DNA of 64,000 nt, taken from the NCBI RefSeq assembly GCF_002878395.1, contig NC_061120.1, positions 114,982,407-115,046,406 on the forward strand, written 5' to 3'. This DNA is from Capsicum annuum. Its lineage: Eukaryota > Streptophyta > Magnoliopsida > Solanales > Solanaceae. Position numbers and translations under genes: made by a program. Below the pieces are notes generated by a model. That model worked only from the letters and a program-made list of their open reading frames with translations. It searched no databases and was not told the DNA's origin. Shown here in pieces: positions 36,925 through 49,290 of this stretch; the stretch's first letter is position 1; every line of letters begins with the position of its first letter.

Positions 36925-37127
36925 CTTATTATATACGGATATGGATATTCCTTGTCATTCTAATCTTGATATAGTTCCAACAGGCCTATTCTTTGACTCT
37001 CCTATAGTGTATAGTATATTCTTTCCATCTTCCTACTACGATGGATATTCTAACAATAAACTACCTAGCTTAGCTAGTTGGCAGCTCCGCATCATGAACT
37101 GCATCGGAAAGGGCATTCGATCTCTCT
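36925..37127 (+). repeat. repeat B, copy 2
   Basis: Second copy of the 203-bp unit (first at 35438-35640). Here it continues into unrelated sequence on both sides and lies inside open frame 36896-37168 (+, 90 codons), which I do not recognise. Confidence 0.9.
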
Positions 37128-39766
37128 TTTATGGGCTCTTTTCCTCGTATCTGACCTATCCGAGTTAGCCCTCACAAGCGGACAAAGAGGTGGATCATCT
37201 GATCTTGAAATAGGTTATCCTGGCTATCCCAATCTTTTATCTGTTCATTTTGTCAGGTATCTGAATCATACGATTCTGAGGATTCTGCGTTTCACATTTA
37301 TTCTATAGGACTAAAACGATGCCTTTCCTCGCTAGTTGGAATAAAAACCTCAACAACAGCCTTCTCCCTTCTTCCTATCCTTTCTACCTATGAAACGAGT
37401 CCCTCTTTTATTCACTAAAGAAGACGTAGCTGATAGATGGATGAATATACATTTGATGGCTAGTTCTATGAATCAAAATCTCAAGTTAGAAGCATCGCTG
37501 AAAGCCAATTGATTCGATTTTCTCGAAATCAATGAGTGGACTTGAAATCATAGATCCATTTTGTGAACCATGTGACTCAGACAAAAATCCTATATCTTAC
37601 CCACCCAGTGCTATTCTTATTGAATTTCAAAGATTTCGTTTGCTGTCAAAGCGCATTTTGTGAAGTGTTCTCCTACCCCTGTCACCTGAGATAAAGTCAA
37701 CTGGAAACCGTGATCGGAGTCGTGGTTTGAAGATGATGATTTGAAGATTTATTCGACAGAAAAGGGTGTCTTGGTTGCCGATACCGAGGTTGGATGGATC
37801 ATTCCACCTGGAAATAGCAAAAGTGGAGTTTGGCACAGGTCAAAGGGGAAAGCAAGGAGGAATTCCACTTTGGAAATGAAAAGGGCAGTTCCAAACGAAG
37901 GACCCTGGGCAAGCTTCCCTGTGTCCAAGTGTCAAGTCCCGAGGGCTTGTGTCCGCCAAAAGCTTCCTTTTTTCTTTTTAGTCTTTCCTTGTAATGAACT
38001 GAAAGGTGAGAGGTAGGGCTCAGTCTCAAGATTGAATTTGTTGTCACTAGTCAGTCCAACTGCACGAATGAAAGGCGAAAGTCAAGATTACGTGCAACCA
38101 GGCATAACGTGTCAAAGGTCACCGAGTCGTAGTAAAGGGGAATATGTTGTTTTGTGCATCCAACAACTGAAAGAGTTTGCGGAGAAGGGTTGAGTTGCAT
38201 AATAGAAGATTCGTAGGTCAAGAAATCGTTGGATTTGAAATTGAACTCTCTACCTTGGGCGGATAGAAATTTAGACTTTCAATGGTCCACTCTTCTCTCC
38301 TCATGATCGAAGTGACCCCAGAAGTTGGGTATTCCTTCTTAAGAGGACACTAACCCTCCCAATCTTGCTAGCCGGGGGCTTAGTCTTTCAAGATTAAATC
38401 TTTCCCCTTCCGGTCCCAGGGAATCGCTCTTATAGTAGGAGGTTTACTATGTCCCCAACTTCTCTTTATTAAGAAAGTAGGTTTTCTACTATAATTAGAT
38501 TTTGCTCATAAAAACAGAAGCTTGTAATATAGCTAGACCAAATTCAATAAATGGAGTCCGGTAATAACATTATGAAACTGAACCCATATGCGAGAAAGTA
38601 GAAGCAGCGGGTACGTCTGTTCAGGTTCATTCATGTCCAATAAACTTCAAACAAAAGGAGATTCGGGTATCAGAGTTGAGTGGACAGGCGACGGGAGGAT
38701 GGGGGGAAGAGTAAAGACAAGACGAAAGCAAGAGTTCTGGCATCTTACTTTACTAGTTTCATTTCCGTATGATAGTCGCCCCTTTCTCAGTGCTCCCTTT
38801 TTCGGTAAAGCAGAGTGAGCAGCTTCTTTCTTTACTACTGCTGCCATACCATAAAGAAGTCCAATAGCTGCGCTTACTTCTTTCTTCAACCCTGAAAAGA
38901 GCATATGCATCTTGGGATTGTCTCCATCTCAGAAGTGGATTCCCCTACAAGGGTACTTAAGTACGACTATGGCTATGAAAAGCTTATCGAAAGTGGAGGA
39001 AAAAGCATAAACTCAACTCTAAAAGTTTCAGTTGCCTCCCTCTCTCTGCCCTATAACTGAAAAAAGGAGCACGGCGAAAAGCCAACCTTCTTTTTTTTTA
39101 TTCATTTGACGAGGGATTAAGTACTGAATTAATGAAATTTTACCTATATCGTGAAAAAGAGCTGCTCTAGATTTAGTGTGCACCCTTTCTCCTATGAGGA
39201 AAGTTACTCTTTTCGATTCATGTCTGGCCCTTCTTGGGTCTGGATCATAGTATACTGGCGACTTTGTCCTTGAATTCATTCTATTTCATATCCACCGATC
39301 TGTGGAAGAGACCAAGGAAGAGTAAGATAGATTTAGGGCCGGCAGGTGGGTCTAGAATAGATTCCCCAACGGGTCCTGACTTTTCAACAACAGAGGGAAA
39401 AACTTACTCTTTTAAGTCAAAGTCAAAGTTGGGTAGACTAAGATGGAGTTTATTTTACAGTTGTTCCAGGGATATGGGTATAGAGTGAATTCTATTCACT
39501 CTTTATGAAGTGGAGTGCACTCCAACTATCATAAATAGAAAAGTCAGTATGGTGCCCAGGTAGACGCGCAGACCGAGTGAGTTTTTGCCGATCCAGATAT
39601 GCCAAAGATTGAGAACTATGAGGGTACGGTGCTATCCTTGTACTTTGTTTGTTGCACATGGCCTAATGTACACTTGCCCCCTTTTTCTCACTCTTTTGGT
39701 GTCAATTTAAATCTGTTTTCTTTATGCTACCAAAAGATGGAAAGGGGAATTGATTCGTTCCTTCCT
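37128..39766. other. spacer without recognised gene
   Basis: No gene recognised; scattered open frames of 60-91 codons have no similarity I can name. Confidence 0.5.
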
Positions 39767-40935
39767 TGCGGAGGACGAATCAAGGCCTGAAGTTGGTTCG
39801 TCGAACAAGAGGAGAGAAGGATCAACAAAGATTTCATACCCTATGCTAGTTCTTTTTCTCTCTCTCCCAGATATTCCTTTAAAAAGTCCTCCACCTATTC
39901 TCGTGTGATGACATCTATGATTGTGAAATATTGGAATGAACAGTTGCAACAATCATGTTCAATTTCTTTTAACAGTTTTAGATTGTGGTTCTTTGTAATC
40001 AAAGGCGAGAAGGAAGTTCATGGAAAGGTAGCTCACATACCTTTCCAGGCCTAATTCTTTAATAATCACTTCAGCTCTTTCATACTTCTGACGTCGACTC
40101 ATCTTGCTTTGAATTCTTAAGAATGCAGCAAAAATGAAGGCTTCCTCTACACTCAATTGTGGAAAAAGCTCATCATTTTGTGTCACGAAACCCACCCAGC
40201 ACAACATTGCTCAATTCGTTATGGAAGTTAATACAAAATCATATACATTGAAAGAACGACTTTTTTAGATTCTTGGTTTTAAGGCAATAAAAAGAGAGAA
40301 GGAAAAAAGAATTATTGATGGATAGGTAATATACCTCCTATTGATAGCTGTATTATATGGGATGTCATTGTATGTGACAGTTCCTCTGACATTTTCTTGC
40401 AATCTTCCTCCCAATATCTTTAACAGGGTTGTTTTCCCACTGCCAGAAGGCCCCATTAAGGCAAGAATTTCACCCTTCCTTCTTCAAACCTTGAGTATCT
40501 GCTTGTAATTGTCATGGTGAAACTGGGAAGCTACCTTTGATACAACTGCCTTGACCGGATTATTGGAGGAAGCTTGGCTAATCTTCACCTTGTACTCAAC
40601 ATCCGCGAAATGCATTCAAAGACCATTTAAATGGCAGAATCCAAAACTCTGAAACATATATCAACAATTTAATTCTTTGACACATTTCTGAGAAATGAAA
40701 GATTGGTTAGAGAAAAAATTACCTTGAGAAATATGGGGAGGGGTTGATCTTTATCAGCAATTGATGTATCATCCTCTACCTCTATATTAATTTTAGAGCT
40801 TCTATTTCTGAGGTAAGCTTGAGACATGAACTCTATGTTATGGACAAAGCCATTGCTTCCAGCAATCTGCATGGAGCCAACAGCTGGAGGGGACAATGAT
40901 AAATCCTCAATTTCATCTTGTCTAACATGCTCCAT
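39767..40935 (-). pseudogene. nuclear ABCG transporter fragment (ABCG26-like), with introns
   Basis: On the minus strand, 5' exons of a half-size ABC transporter of subfamily G can be read. Exon 1, 40935-40723, starts MEHVRQDEIEDLSLSPPAVG, ends PLPIFLK and has a GT donor. Exon 2, about 40612-40335, holds VEYKVKI, Walker [12 protein letters not shown] and [14 protein letters not shown]; it contains a stop. Exon 3, about 40198-40041, holds GFVTQNDELFPQLSVEEAF to GLER. Exon 4, 39914 to about 39767, holds [14 protein letters not shown], a damaged signature GRERKR (normally GGERKR) and Walker [15 protein letters not shown]. Introns keep GT..AG at most boundaries. The sequence resembles Arabidopsis ABCG26, needed for pollen-wall formation. 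The membrane domain is missing; the fragment breaks off near 39767. Confidence 0.9.
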
Positions 40936-43900
40936 TATGTCGTGAACTGCAAGTTAAGCGTTGCTCCTGGGTGTTGGACAAAGCAAATTTTTATATATGG
41001 TGGATAAGATAGACATAACCAAAACTCTGCCTAAATATTGAAACTGTTGAGCCATATGCTTTCTATGGGAAACTCGAGACTCTTTAGAATTGTGAATTTC
41101 TAGTTACCACACGCACTTGGTGCGCTTGACTTTCTTTAAAATTCTCTTATAACCAAGTGTTCAAATGACACTGTTTGGGGTATTCTAACTCAGCAACGAT
41201 GTACTAGCTGTTAATACATAATTAACTAAATCAAAGTGTTCCCTCTCTGATATCTAACATTTTTTAGATGAGACGGTTCATATAATTCACCATAGTAGAG
41301 CAGGCAGAGGTGAAGGATCGAGTCGTCTGTTCATAGTTTCACTTCGCTTTTGCCATTCTATTCCCCTTGGACTATTAAGGGAAAGCAAGGACACCGGTGA
41401 TCTCTACATTTACCTATGTAATTTCAAAATCTGCTTTCAAGCAGCTCTATTTTCTAAGGGAGAGTGGACTAAAAAAGGAGAAGCGTCATGCATCATGCTT
41501 TTGCATACCATCTAGTATACATTAAAGAAAATGGCTTCCTTAATTAAACTAGCTTCCTCATCTTCTCTTCCCCCCAAAAACTTCACTCCAGAGGAATCGC
41601 ATATTCTTAAGCGAGAAGATCAGACTCTTATTATTGAATTTCCATTGTTTGCACGTAATAGTTCATTCTCTAGAGTTTTTTTATGCTCAATCATTCCGCT
41701 TTCCCTTTCCATTGGACCAGGTCAAGGCTACTGTAAGCAGTTCTGATCTCAAGCACCTATCATGGTTTTCGAGTAGCTTTGATCCACCGGAGCAGTTACA
41801 ATTGCTTCAGCTGGAGCTGCGATAATTGCTTTAGCGGGCGACAAGCATAACTGTTCTGAAGTTCTAGTTAGAAAGAGGGGTTGGTAATCTAATCCCTCTT
41901 AGTGGTCTCATAGTAGAGTGAGTAATCCTCGGGCAGTCATCTATGAGTTGAAGCAGGAACAAAGAATCAATATAAGGTGAAAGAACCTTCTTTCATTTGA
42001 ATTTCTTACTTCCCTAGTCAGCCTCTAACTTTACTCTTGAATCTATGGGCTTGGAAACCTACTTTCTGAAGTGGGCCCTACCACGTATACAGTTTATGGA
42101 ACCATGCCTAGCTGCGGTGTCAAGCTTATATCCTCTGCCTCTTTCTTGAAAAGAAACTATGCCTGATAAGGCAAATAAAGACTCATCTTCTTTCATATCA
42201 TATGTGTCAGAAGCATCAAATGATGTTTTATGAGGTGGGGGAATTCTAATCCAATGCCCTAAGCTCGCGGTGACAGAATACTGTTATGTTCCTGGAGAGT
42301 GCTCCCCCAGGAGTTATGAGCCCAGAGTTCTGTCCCTGGCACTTTCACCTTCCACGGAACCAGAAGCATGAAAGATGTGATGACGCATTTTAGAAGAAAG
42401 TCTTTCTCTTTATTGATGTCGGACTTCATCTGCCTTATAGCAATGAAAAGATATTCCCTTAGTCTTTGCCCAGCTCTTCTTCCAGGGAAACAGTCTTTGA
42501 TAGCGCTCTTGCTCAAATTTTTGTGATTTGTGGCCTTAAGAGAATCAGGAGATATTTAATAGTTTGGGTCGAGCATCTAATCTTATTAAAAGTTGTCCTT
42601 TCAAACCTTATTCTCCGAATGGACAAAGAGCAAGAAGTAAAGTACTATCCTCTAGGAGGGAAGTTCAGGGGTTAGAGTGTGCCTGATTCATATGTAGTTT
42701 CCTCTCTGAAAGATGCCCAATCAAGAAGGATGTGCCACCATGCCTGATGGGCAAGAAGCTAGGGCAGTTAAGGAGGGTTATATTGGGTGATCATATCCGA
42801 ACTTGAAAGATTTTCCGCGAAATAAGAATCAGATTGGATTGAAGGTAAGGACGGCGAAGCTGGAACATTTTCTATGGTTTTGATTCTTCCTAAGTGGTTA
42901 GGTCACTCCTCTTATCTCCGATTGGGGAAGTCTCCAATTCCCTTACTTCAATTTCCAATGACTCGGTATAATGCTCACTTGACTATCGTGTAGGTAAAGT
43001 GTTTACTGGTCCACCGGGTGAGACCTCTTGTACTCCTTCTTTCGCTGATTAAGAGCCAGATGAGAATCCTCTCAAATCCTCGAATGAGAAATTCCCTTAA
43101 GGAAGGAATGAATCTAGGGAAGAAGTCGCAAGGATAGTTCCATTTCTCCGTTAGCTGGGGATATGACTTCCAGCTGAGAAACCTGCTCTTGCTTCATTTG
43201 CTGAATCTGGAGATTTATACTTGTTAGAAACTGTATTCTTACTCTTCTTTGTATTTCCAGGGGTCTTTCACAAACTAAGGCAAAGAAAGAGTCTTATTCT
43301 CCCTTTCAGTCAGCCGGAAGTAATAAGATTGCTGCTCTAGCCCTAGCTGCTCTACGCGGATACGATCTTTCCTTACTGAACAGCTTCCCCAGATCATGTT
43401 ACAATTAGAGTTGTGGAGATAGAGAAAGCTCATTCTTCTTTAATAGTAAAGGCCTTTTCACGAGCTGGGCTCGAACCTGCACTTCCCTGTGACGAAGTTC
43501 ATTCCAAAAATCTAGTTGGAGATCAGTCTATCGACTAGTGCTTGAACTAAGATTGTCTCAAAAGAGAAAGGGAATGAGTCTGAAAAGACAGGTCGAGAAG
43601 GGTTGCGAGCTCAAACGAATAGAGTTCAAGCCAAAAGTATTTCAAAATAGAAAGAGAAAGGATGGAATGAAGTAGCTCGCCTAAAAGAAAAGGAATGAAG
43701 CACTCGACTATGATTGTTGGAAAAGAGAGGCAGGGCCCGAGGCACTTGCTGACGAGCAGGCGGGACAAGACTAACTTGAAAAGATGCTCTACTTGAAAGG
43801 CAATGGTTTTGAGGGTACTAACTATGATATATGGGTTAGGAAAAGAAAATAGTAGCTCAGGTTCTCAAGGTATACTAGCAGGGCATGACTAGAATCGTAG

Positions 43901-45375
43901 AAAGAAGCTGGGGAGAAAGATCCTAGTGCAAGCATTGAGTCAAACTAATTCAGGTATAGCAAGATAGTTCTTATCTTCTTCTTCTACCTACTTTCCTTTA
44001 TAGCACTTCTAGCCTTGAAAAGATAATCTTTCTTAGTTGTCCACTACCTCACTCTTTATTTTTCCTATCTCAAGGGAGTTCTATTCCCCTCAGACTATTA
44101 AGGGAAAGCAAGGACACCTGTGAACTCGGATAACCTTGTGGCATACCATCGAATCTACTCTACCCTATGCTACCCTCTTTCTTTCTTGTGATTCAACCAC
44201 GGCGGATATTTAGTCAACTGCGGTTACGCTTACACCAAGAACTCCTATTCTATTTCATCAAGATCTGATTCAATTGCAGCACTTACTGTAACAAGAAGAG
44301 CATGAACTCATTCTCAAGGACATTTGCAGCAGCTGGCTTTTTTTCCTAGGATATTTAGTAAGGCTAGGTTCAATAGAGGCAATCCATTTATTCATAGTAG
44401 CTTTCCAACGGGAAAACTCTTTCAATCAGGCAAGTAAGCCAAGCAAGGCAAATCGCCAATCGATTTCCCAATCTAACTACAGACAAAACACCACGCCCAC
44501 AGGCTCGGCTGAACCGAGCCACCCAGGCCACAAGCGACAAAGAGGCGATTCTCATACTGAAGAAGCAGTGGCTACCATTTTTGAAGTCCACCATCAGGAA
44601 CAGCCTCAAGCTGGTGGCCCATCCCAAGAAGCTGCTGCTGAGCTCGTAGAGACTGAAGCCAAGCCTGGAAGGGCAAACTAAGGAACTCAGACTGTGGGGC
44701 AGGAACCTGTGATCCATTCAGTTAACCATATGTTCTTTCTACTAGCGAAAATGGTGCCTTTAAAGCAAACTAAGAGCAGGGAAGGAACTATGGCCGGCAT
44801 AAGCTCACCAATTATGATGCATGACTAACGTATCTTTTTTTTTCCAAATAATCTGGGCATTTTACTTTGGGCTGGGAGGGCTTCCACTAGGGAAAGGCAC
44901 CTGCTCTCCAATTTCTATTCTTTGTTATTTGTATTGAACTAATCTGTTCCAAATGCGGGAGTCATTCTTTCAATTCAGTAGAGTGAGAATCGCCTTTTTA
45001 GGAGTATACCGGGGCCATTCTTCTAAGAAATAATAAAAGTAGGGCAATATTTGACTCTTCACACTTAACCTATCTCAGCTTTCATTAAAAATCTCATCAA
45101 TAAAATGATCAAAAATCGTTCGCTTCTCCCTTCCTCTCCTCTCTTTAAACTGAGAAAGAAGAAAGAAGGACTGAGTCTTGCAGATCTGCTGCTTCAGATT
45201 CATTGAGTTGGGTGTTGCTTCCTTCTGTTTGCCAATGAGTCTCTTGAATATTTTGAGAGAGCCGTAGAGCCACATTTTGATGGTTATTTATATCCATATA
45301 GAAATGTGCAATAGGTAACAGGTAGGTTGAGTTAGACCATTCAGGGAGGTGGTAAGAGACGGTTGTTCCCTATTC
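40936..45375. other. spacer; partly possible 5' flank of the ABCG gene
   Basis: 40936 to about 41240 may be the 5' flank carried along with the ABCG fragment; this is inferred from position alone. The rest holds no recognised gene. A 45-bp repeat lies at 41356-41400 and 44079-44123 (core GACTATTAAGGGAAAGCAAG). Confidence 0.4.
43455..43480 (-). ncRNA. tRNA-like 3' element (T arm only)
   Basis: The minus strand reads GCAGG-TTCGAGC-CCAGC followed by TCGTGAAAAGG. The T-arm-like hairpin and tail strongly resemble those of the tRNA-like element at 12590-12657 (GTTGG-TTCGAAT-CCAAC, TCGTGAGAAGG). No matching 5' acceptor strand is found upstream, so only the 3' half is supported. Confidence 0.35.
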
Positions 45376-45440
45376 GCAATTATGTAAAATAGTGACTTCT
45401 ATTTCCTATCTATAAGTGGGCAATTATGTAAAATAGCGAC
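45376..45440 (+). repeat. 21-bp direct repeat upstream of the RdRp-like frame
   Basis: GCAATTATGTAAAATAG plus GAC with one variable base occurs at 45376-45396 and 45420-45440, 44 bp apart, just before the mitovirus-like frame. Confidence 0.85.
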
Positions 45441-45452
45441 CAAGAGCGTCCC

Positions 45453-46712
45453 TTGCTGAAATTGAGAAGAGGAAAGAAGAATGAATGTTATTCCTTTGAC
45501 TTGAAATCGGCAATGAACCGTTGGCCATTGAGTGTTATGTATTCCCTTAAGTCTTGTATCTTTGGGTCTACATTTGCATCTTCAATAGTCAATAGTTCTT
45601 TGGGTCTCAACACCTTTATGGTTGGGAGACCAATCACTAAAAGAATGTATGAGATTGCATTTCTTTGTGGTCAGCCATTAGGTTACTATGGATCATGGTC
45701 TCTCTTTTTATTGTCCCATCACTATATAGTGTAGTTAGCAGCCAAGAAAGCATACCCGTATCTTAATCGTCCATTTAAGGACTACACTTTGTTAGGTGAT
45801 GATATCCTAATCACCAATAAACAAGTGGCCCTACAGTACCAAATATTACTGGATTGGCTCGGTGTTACTATTTCTGATGCTAAGTCTATCATATCAGACA
45901 CTGGTGCTGTTGAGTTTGCCAAGAAGTTTTGGGTTAAATCAATGCAAATTGATTTATCTCCAATATCTTTAAGGTTATTATTGTCCTATAGGACAACTCT
46001 TGGACTCTGCACTGTGTCGAATAAGTATCCGATAGGAATATCAGTTTTACAAAGATTAGGTGATGCTGGTTTTAGAGTTCGTTCATGTCTTTATTCTACC
46101 CAATCTAAAAAATGGGAAAGATTGAAGGCGGCTGCACAAAATCCAAACCGGTCACATCCACTACCTCTAGAATATTAGATTGGAAGAGGGAAGCCTCTCA
46201 ATCCTTATCTGAAGGGGAAGATAGTGGATTTTCTCCGAAAGGAATTAAAACCTATGGAGATACGTCTCTTCCATGAAGAGATGGTGTTCGATAAAGAAAG
46301 GGATATCTTAGAGCACACTGTAATCCATAATTGGGTTAAAATGTGGCTCAAATAGTGTTCCTGGTATTATACAGTTGCGTTGTCTGAGGATGTATCCTTA
46401 GATCAACTTATGGATGTTCCTATATGTAGCACAACTTGGAGAAGGTCAACTAAAGATCTGGATATGATCAAGTTCGGCCTAATCTGGAAGTGTTATGATA
46501 TGGGAGATGGTTGGGATTTGACAACTACACCAAGGTATTTGTTAGATCCTGATACAGTAATCCAATTTAATCAATGGATATATGGCGGTTATAAAGGGTG
46601 CTGCTTCTTTCTCCTAGTTTTGTGTGTCTTTTTCAGCGATCTCAATGTATTTCAGATTCTAATTTCATCTTCTGATGAAGGAGACATCATTAGCTCACTT
46701 GTCTTGGTTTAG
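45453..46712 (+). pseudogene. mitovirus-like RNA-dependent RNA polymerase, C-terminal part (relic)
   Basis: One plus-strand frame from 45453 to 46712 resembles mitovirus RdRp. It shows the CYSFDLKSA region (motif A), GQPLGYYGSW (motif B area), and the polymerase GDD at 45795-45803 within LLGDDILIT (motif C), followed by EFAKKFW. Mitoviruses are naked RNA replicons of fungal and plant mitochondria; DNA copies are frequent in plant mitochondrial genomes. The frame is broken by TAG at 45732, 46176 and 46353, the first at a tryptophan position of the family, and the N-terminal half of the polymerase is absent. The same frame is kept throughout, so decay has been by substitution and not by indels. 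Confidence 0.88.
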
Positions 46713-49023
46713 TCTTTTGACCCTAAAAGCATAGAACATACTCATTTGATGTAGGGATCGGGGAATGAGCTTCACAACAAAGATTAGAGGTGAATGGTTT
46801 GAAAGTAGATGCTAGTGGATCAAATTATGTATTAAGCCAACCCATTCTTTCTATCTATTCTTTTTATCAGTAAAGAGGTGCCTCGGGCTCTTTTCCAAGG
46901 GGCATAGGGTATTGAGAAGTAGGTAGCGAAGGAAGGAAAGATCCCTTTAAAAGCCGTAAGCAAGATGCATATCTTTCTTCTCTTTTCAAAGATGGGGCTG
47001 ATGGGCCCCTGCTGAGATTTATTCCTCGTATCATGATAGAGTGAATAGGGATTACAGAACAGCAACTGAATATTGGCTTTTTTAAGTGAGTTGACCTGAG
47101 GACCTCTTTTTTACTATGTATAAAAAATGGAAAATCATAATAAAGTGGGTTTGGCTGCTAATAAATAAGGAGGTCATCCGCTCACCAATTAGGTTGTGTT
47201 GAGCATGAATTCTATGTTCCACTTGGGATGCGAGACTCTCTCTTCTATATTCGTATCATCCTTCCTATTGTATCTTCATAGTAGATCGCTCAGCCTGATT
47301 CTACTTAAAGAGAGGAGGGGCATAAGTTCTACAAAATGTGTATGTTAAGCATGACGATTGGTTCGTTGCTTCAAGACTAGATTGAAGGCATTCTGCCAAT
47401 AACATTTGAATAAGACGAAGGCAATAGGTGTCAATGAACTAGGTACTTTCCGACCAACTACCCAAACTCCAACCAGCTTTTTTGAAGATGTCTGCTGCGG
47501 ATATTTCCTATGGTTTATGGAAGAGAGAAGAGAACATCACATCAAGTCAATATCTATAGAAAGAGGTGCTTCTAACTAATTTTGTCTGAGCCTTGAATGA
47601 ACTACATTCTCTTCGATCCCTTTCCGAAACCATCCCTAGACCTCTTCTTTTGAATGTTTTCCAGGGCTATTTTTTCAGTCGCAGGTGCTGCTATAACTAA
47701 TTGGTTCTTCAATTGATTGGTGAAGAAAGGAATTTAGTATGGAACAATAAAGTTTAATGGATGCGTAGGCAATCTCGGCACTGAACTCATTGCAGAAAGA
47801 GACAGGCAAGACGACGGATTTTGTTGGTGAGTCTTCTGCTAGGGGAACAATGATTCTTTCCCCTAAAGGGTAATAGAATGGGGTGGGGTCTCCTTTACTC
47901 GCTTTCCCACACAGCTGCGTAAGAGCTTATTCGACAATAGTAAGACGACTGACTGATATGAGATTGAGCGAGGAAATGCCAAACTCTCTCTCTTACGTTA
48001 GTTAATCATATGCCATCCATAGAGTTCAGTAGGGACACCTTTAAAGGAGAGTGAGCTATCCATTTAAGAAGGGAAAAGTCTCTTTGAAAGTTCACTCATT
48101 AAAACATTAAAAGAAAAACTTCCTCTCTGTCGAGGATTTTCCTCACTAAGCTTTCAGGACAAGGACTATAAATGATTCTAACAGAGACAGCCCCGTCTTC
48201 TCTTAGCTATATGCTAAATACTAGTCTTTACCTTTCATCTCTATGTTCCAGTCAATAAAATCCTCCAAGTGACTGACTAATCTTGAGATCGCAGGGCTCA
48301 TAGGATGGGAAAATCCCTTCTCTTCATTTCATTATTTCATTGACGGGTTTTCACGACGTAAGTTAGTGGAAGCAAAGGGGCAATCGACTGCCTAAAGGAC
48401 TCCATTTGTGGTTGAAGGCTAAGTTCATTCTTCGATATATCTCACTCCGCTATGCTAGTTCACTCTAGAAGACCTATTATAGTTAGTAGTATAGATTAGT
48501 TAGATTCGTAGAACAGAAGAAGAGCTTTTACTTTTTCATTATATTATATTAGTAAAGCGTTAGCACCTCCATAGAGTAAGGCTCTCTTCTGGTTCTGGAT
48601 AGCTGCAAAGCCTTCTATGTTGGTATGGAGACTGCTTCCCGTTCGCTAAACAACCCCCTATTACAACACTTAACTATCCTTCAAGGGGCGAACTCCACCT
48701 ATTTTTGAGCGGTGATCCGAAAATGAAAATCAATCTCTTCATACAATCCGTCTTGGTGTTATGATGTAGACGTGAGAGTCTTCCCAGATGTGACTAGAGA
48801 ATAGCCCAACATAACTCAATTATCATGTTAGCGGGACTAGTGACTCCGCACTTTCTTTGTCCGAATTCATTTGATTCCAAGTGCTCCCTATTTCAATCGA
48901 AGAAGGATTAAACTAAAATGAGAGTCATTTTGATGATAAAGAGCTTTTTTGCTTTTCTTATGAACATTGCTTTTGGAAGCTCTCACTTATTATAACTTAT
49001 AATAAGCTCTGACATGAGACTTA
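46713..49023. other. spacer without recognised gene
   Basis: No gene recognised. Confidence 0.5.
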
Positions 49024-49290
49024 TGAACTCATTGGTTTTCTGCGGATTTCATTATCAAGAATTGTATCCATGCTTTCGTGCATAATTTCTCTTGACCCAT
49101 TACTAATTCCCCCAGTGTAGATCTACTTGTTGTTAATAGATCGGTAAGAGTCTTGTTCCGAGAGATAACTCTTCTATAGAGTTCATTAATATCCGAGCTC
49201 ATTATCTTACATCTATCTGAAGGATGCGTCGTAGTTCGGTAGGAAGAACTGGTAGTAGACATAAAATAAAGGGCACTCCAGCTTTTTGTC
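49024..49290 (-). pseudogene. rpoC1: plastid rpoC1 fragment (MTPT)
   Basis: The minus strand contains [40 protein letters not shown], the conserved segment of the plastid RNA polymerase beta' subunit ahead of its catalytic NADFDGD motif. Just upstream [13 protein letters not shown] corresponds to LPPELRPIIQIDG in another frame, showing an indel near 49225. After QEKL another frameshift follows, and similarity ends near 49027. It is a silent fragment of under 300 bp with no flanking plastid gene visible. Confidence 0.92.
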
